Below, piece by piece: positions 6,938 to 7,579 of a stretch of DNA of 7,579 nucleotides (within the stretch, counting starts at the first letter, position 1; every line of letters starts with the position of its first letter). This DNA comes from Lachnospiraceae bacterium (lineage in GTDB: Bacteria > Bacillota_A > Clostridia > Lachnospirales > Lachnospiraceae). The stretch is taken from positions 1 through 7,579 of the forward strand of contig JAGACI010000160.1 of the NCBI GenBank assembly GCA_017614185.1. Direction: 5' to 3'. Both the position numbers and the translations under genes were made by a program. Under the pieces are notes generated by a model. That model was given only the letters and a program-made list of their open reading frames with translations. It made no database searches and had not been told where the DNA came from.

Positions 6938-6991
6938 AAAAAAGCCCTTTCTGAAAATCTTATTTTACCCAATTTTCAGTTTCGGGCTTTT
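6938..6991 (-). terminator. Two-part hairpin with T-tract directly before glmS (terminator or leader attenuator)
   Basis: Outer arms of 8 bp (6940-6947 with 6984-6991, AAAAGCCC/GGGCTTTT) and inner arms of 8 bp (6951-6958 with 6972-6979, CTGAAAAT/ATTTTCAG) are separated by a small internal loop and capped by a 13-base loop. On the minus strand six Ts (6938-6943) follow and end two bases before the glmS ATG. This has the form of a Rho-independent terminator for the mutase gene. It also buries the only candidate glmS ribosome binding site (AAAGGG, 6945-6950), so it could instead act as a leader switch on glmS. Confidence 0.7.
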
Positions 6992-7009
6992 ATGCATCAT
7001 AAATGTGTA

Positions 7010-7015
7010 ATTATA
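7010..7015 (-). promoter_or_regulatory. Possible -10 element for glmS
   Basis: A perfect TATAAT on the minus strand lies just after the mutase stop codon, 74 bases before the glmS ATG. The -35 position holds only a poor match (TCAACT at 17 bases). If used, the transcript would begin near 7003 and carry the whole 6940-6991 hairpin as its leader. A weaker alternative, TAAAAT at 6962-6967, lies in the hairpin loop and would give a leader lacking the left arm. The surrounding sequence is AT-rich, so either match could be chance. Confidence 0.3.
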
Positions 7016-7021
7016 AGGTTT

Positions 7022-7579
7022 TTACTCTACTGAGTTGATAAAAGCAAAGATTTCATCCTTAATCTCTTTGTTGACTTTAAGGGCATTTTCTCTTGAATCA
7101 CGGTTCGAATAAAAATAGAACTTAATCTTGGGTTCCGTTCCGGAAGGTCTGATTGCAAACCATGAACCGTTATCAAGGAAAAGTCTTATAGCATTCTGAG
7201 CAGGTATGTCTTCATATCCGTTTATGTAATCAATAACCTTCTCAACCTTTGCTCCCGCAACACTTGTGGGAAGATTCTCTCTAAAGTACTTCATCATTCT
7301 CTGGATTCTCTGTGCTCCGGGAATACCTTCAAGAACGATATTTGGTTCATCCTCTGCAAAATATCCGTACTTCGCATAAATCTCCTGAAGTACATCCCAT
7401 AAAGTCTTGCCTTCTTTACGATAATATGCGGCTGCCTCGGCAACCATCATTCCTGCGCTGATACCATCCTTGTCTCTTATATCTTCACAGATTGCATATC
7501 CTACAGACTCTTCATATCCGAAGAGATATTTAAGTCCATGCTCATGAAGATAAGGAATCTTACCGCAGATGTTCTTAAA
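7022..7579 (-). CDS. Alpha-phosphohexomutase (phosphoglucomutase/phosphomannomutase), C-terminal part
   Basis: The reading frame is open from the window edge to the TAA at 7022, giving 185 residues of the C-terminal end; start and catalytic serine lie outside. Visible signatures are the sugar-binding loop FGYEESVGY (about residues 24-32 of this fragment), the following RDKDGISAGMMVAEAAAYY, and the phosphate-binding loop RPSGTEPKIKFYF near the C-terminus. GYEESVGY is typical of phosphoglucomutase/PgcA-type enzymes interconverting glucose-1- and glucose-6-phosphate. GlmM phosphoglucosamine mutases usually show a GGEQSGH-type loop instead. The methionine at 7450 is internal, since the conserved sugar-binding loop lies upstream of it in the same frame. 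The next gene, glmS, draws on the same hexose-phosphate pool, but the hairpin between them suggests the two are at least partly uncoupled. Confidence 0.93.
   Translation of the reverse strand, partial: FKNICGKIPYLHEHGLKYLFGYEESVGYAICEDIRDKDGISAGMMVAEAAAYYRKEGKTLWDVLQEIYAKYGYFAEDEPNIVLEGIPGAQRIQRMMKYFRENLPTSVAGAKVEKVIDYINGYEDIPAQNAIRLFLDNGSWFAIRPSGTEPKIKFYFYSNRDSRENALKVNKEIKDEIFAFINSVE

Noticed and set aside
6936..7021. glmS ribozyme upstream of glmS
   Set aside because: Only 86 bases separate the mutase stop from glmS. That is too short for the full ribozyme, and the hairpin seen does not resemble its nested pseudoknot core.
7022..7450. A complete 142-residue gene starting at the methionine at 7450
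   Set aside because: The frame continues upstream to the window edge and carries the conserved FGYEESVGY loop, so this methionine is internal to a larger mutase.

Overview
The window comes from a moderately AT-rich, low-GC Gram-positive genome. Strong GGAGG-type ribosome binding sites, short intergenic gaps and the protein styles (MRIVKEAEERR-type TetR, FGYEES-type phosphoglucomutase, 86-residue protein ending in a KKVNPMKGF segment) point to Clostridia, most likely Lachnospiraceae. That placement is inferred from protein resemblance; no rRNA or other marker is present. Every supported gene lies on the minus strand, so transcription runs from high to low coordinates.

Read in transcription order, the window opens with the C-terminal part of an alpha-phosphohexomutase (7022-7579, start outside the window). 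A long two-part hairpin with a T-tract (6940-6991) follows and ends two bases before the start of glmS (5070-6935), which makes glucosamine-6-phosphate. A small unidentified 86-residue protein (4785-5045) is 24 bases behind glmS and probably cotranscribed. An AT-rich terminator hairpin (4728-4758) closes that block. Mutase and GlmS both act at the hexose-phosphate branch feeding cell-wall and polysaccharide precursors.

A second block is a tight three-gene operon: a metallo-beta-lactamase-fold hydrolase (3853-4671), an APH/choline-kinase-type phosphotransferase (2857-3834) and a MATE efflux transporter (1443-2837), separated by 18 and 19 bases. Hydrolase, small-molecule kinase and exporter together suggest processing and export of some small compound. 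The substrate cannot be read from the sequence.

A third block is a TetR-family repressor (702-1337) overlapping an ABC-transporter (FtsX/MacB-like) permease by 8 bases (1-709, C-terminus outside the window). Its control region is unusually clear: a TTGACA/17 bp/TACCAT promoter, and just downstream a perfect 9-3-9 inverted repeat that is very probably the repressor's own operator. The same promoter sits inside a 9-bp inverted repeat followed by a T-rich stretch, apparently the terminator of the MATE operon.

No mobile element, CRISPR array, tRNA or rRNA was seen. The genes are mostly recognisable families. The points most worth a second look are the compact regulatory junctions at 1362-1432 and 6936-7015, the atypical kinase active-site loop, and the unexplained grouping of hydrolase, kinase and exporter.
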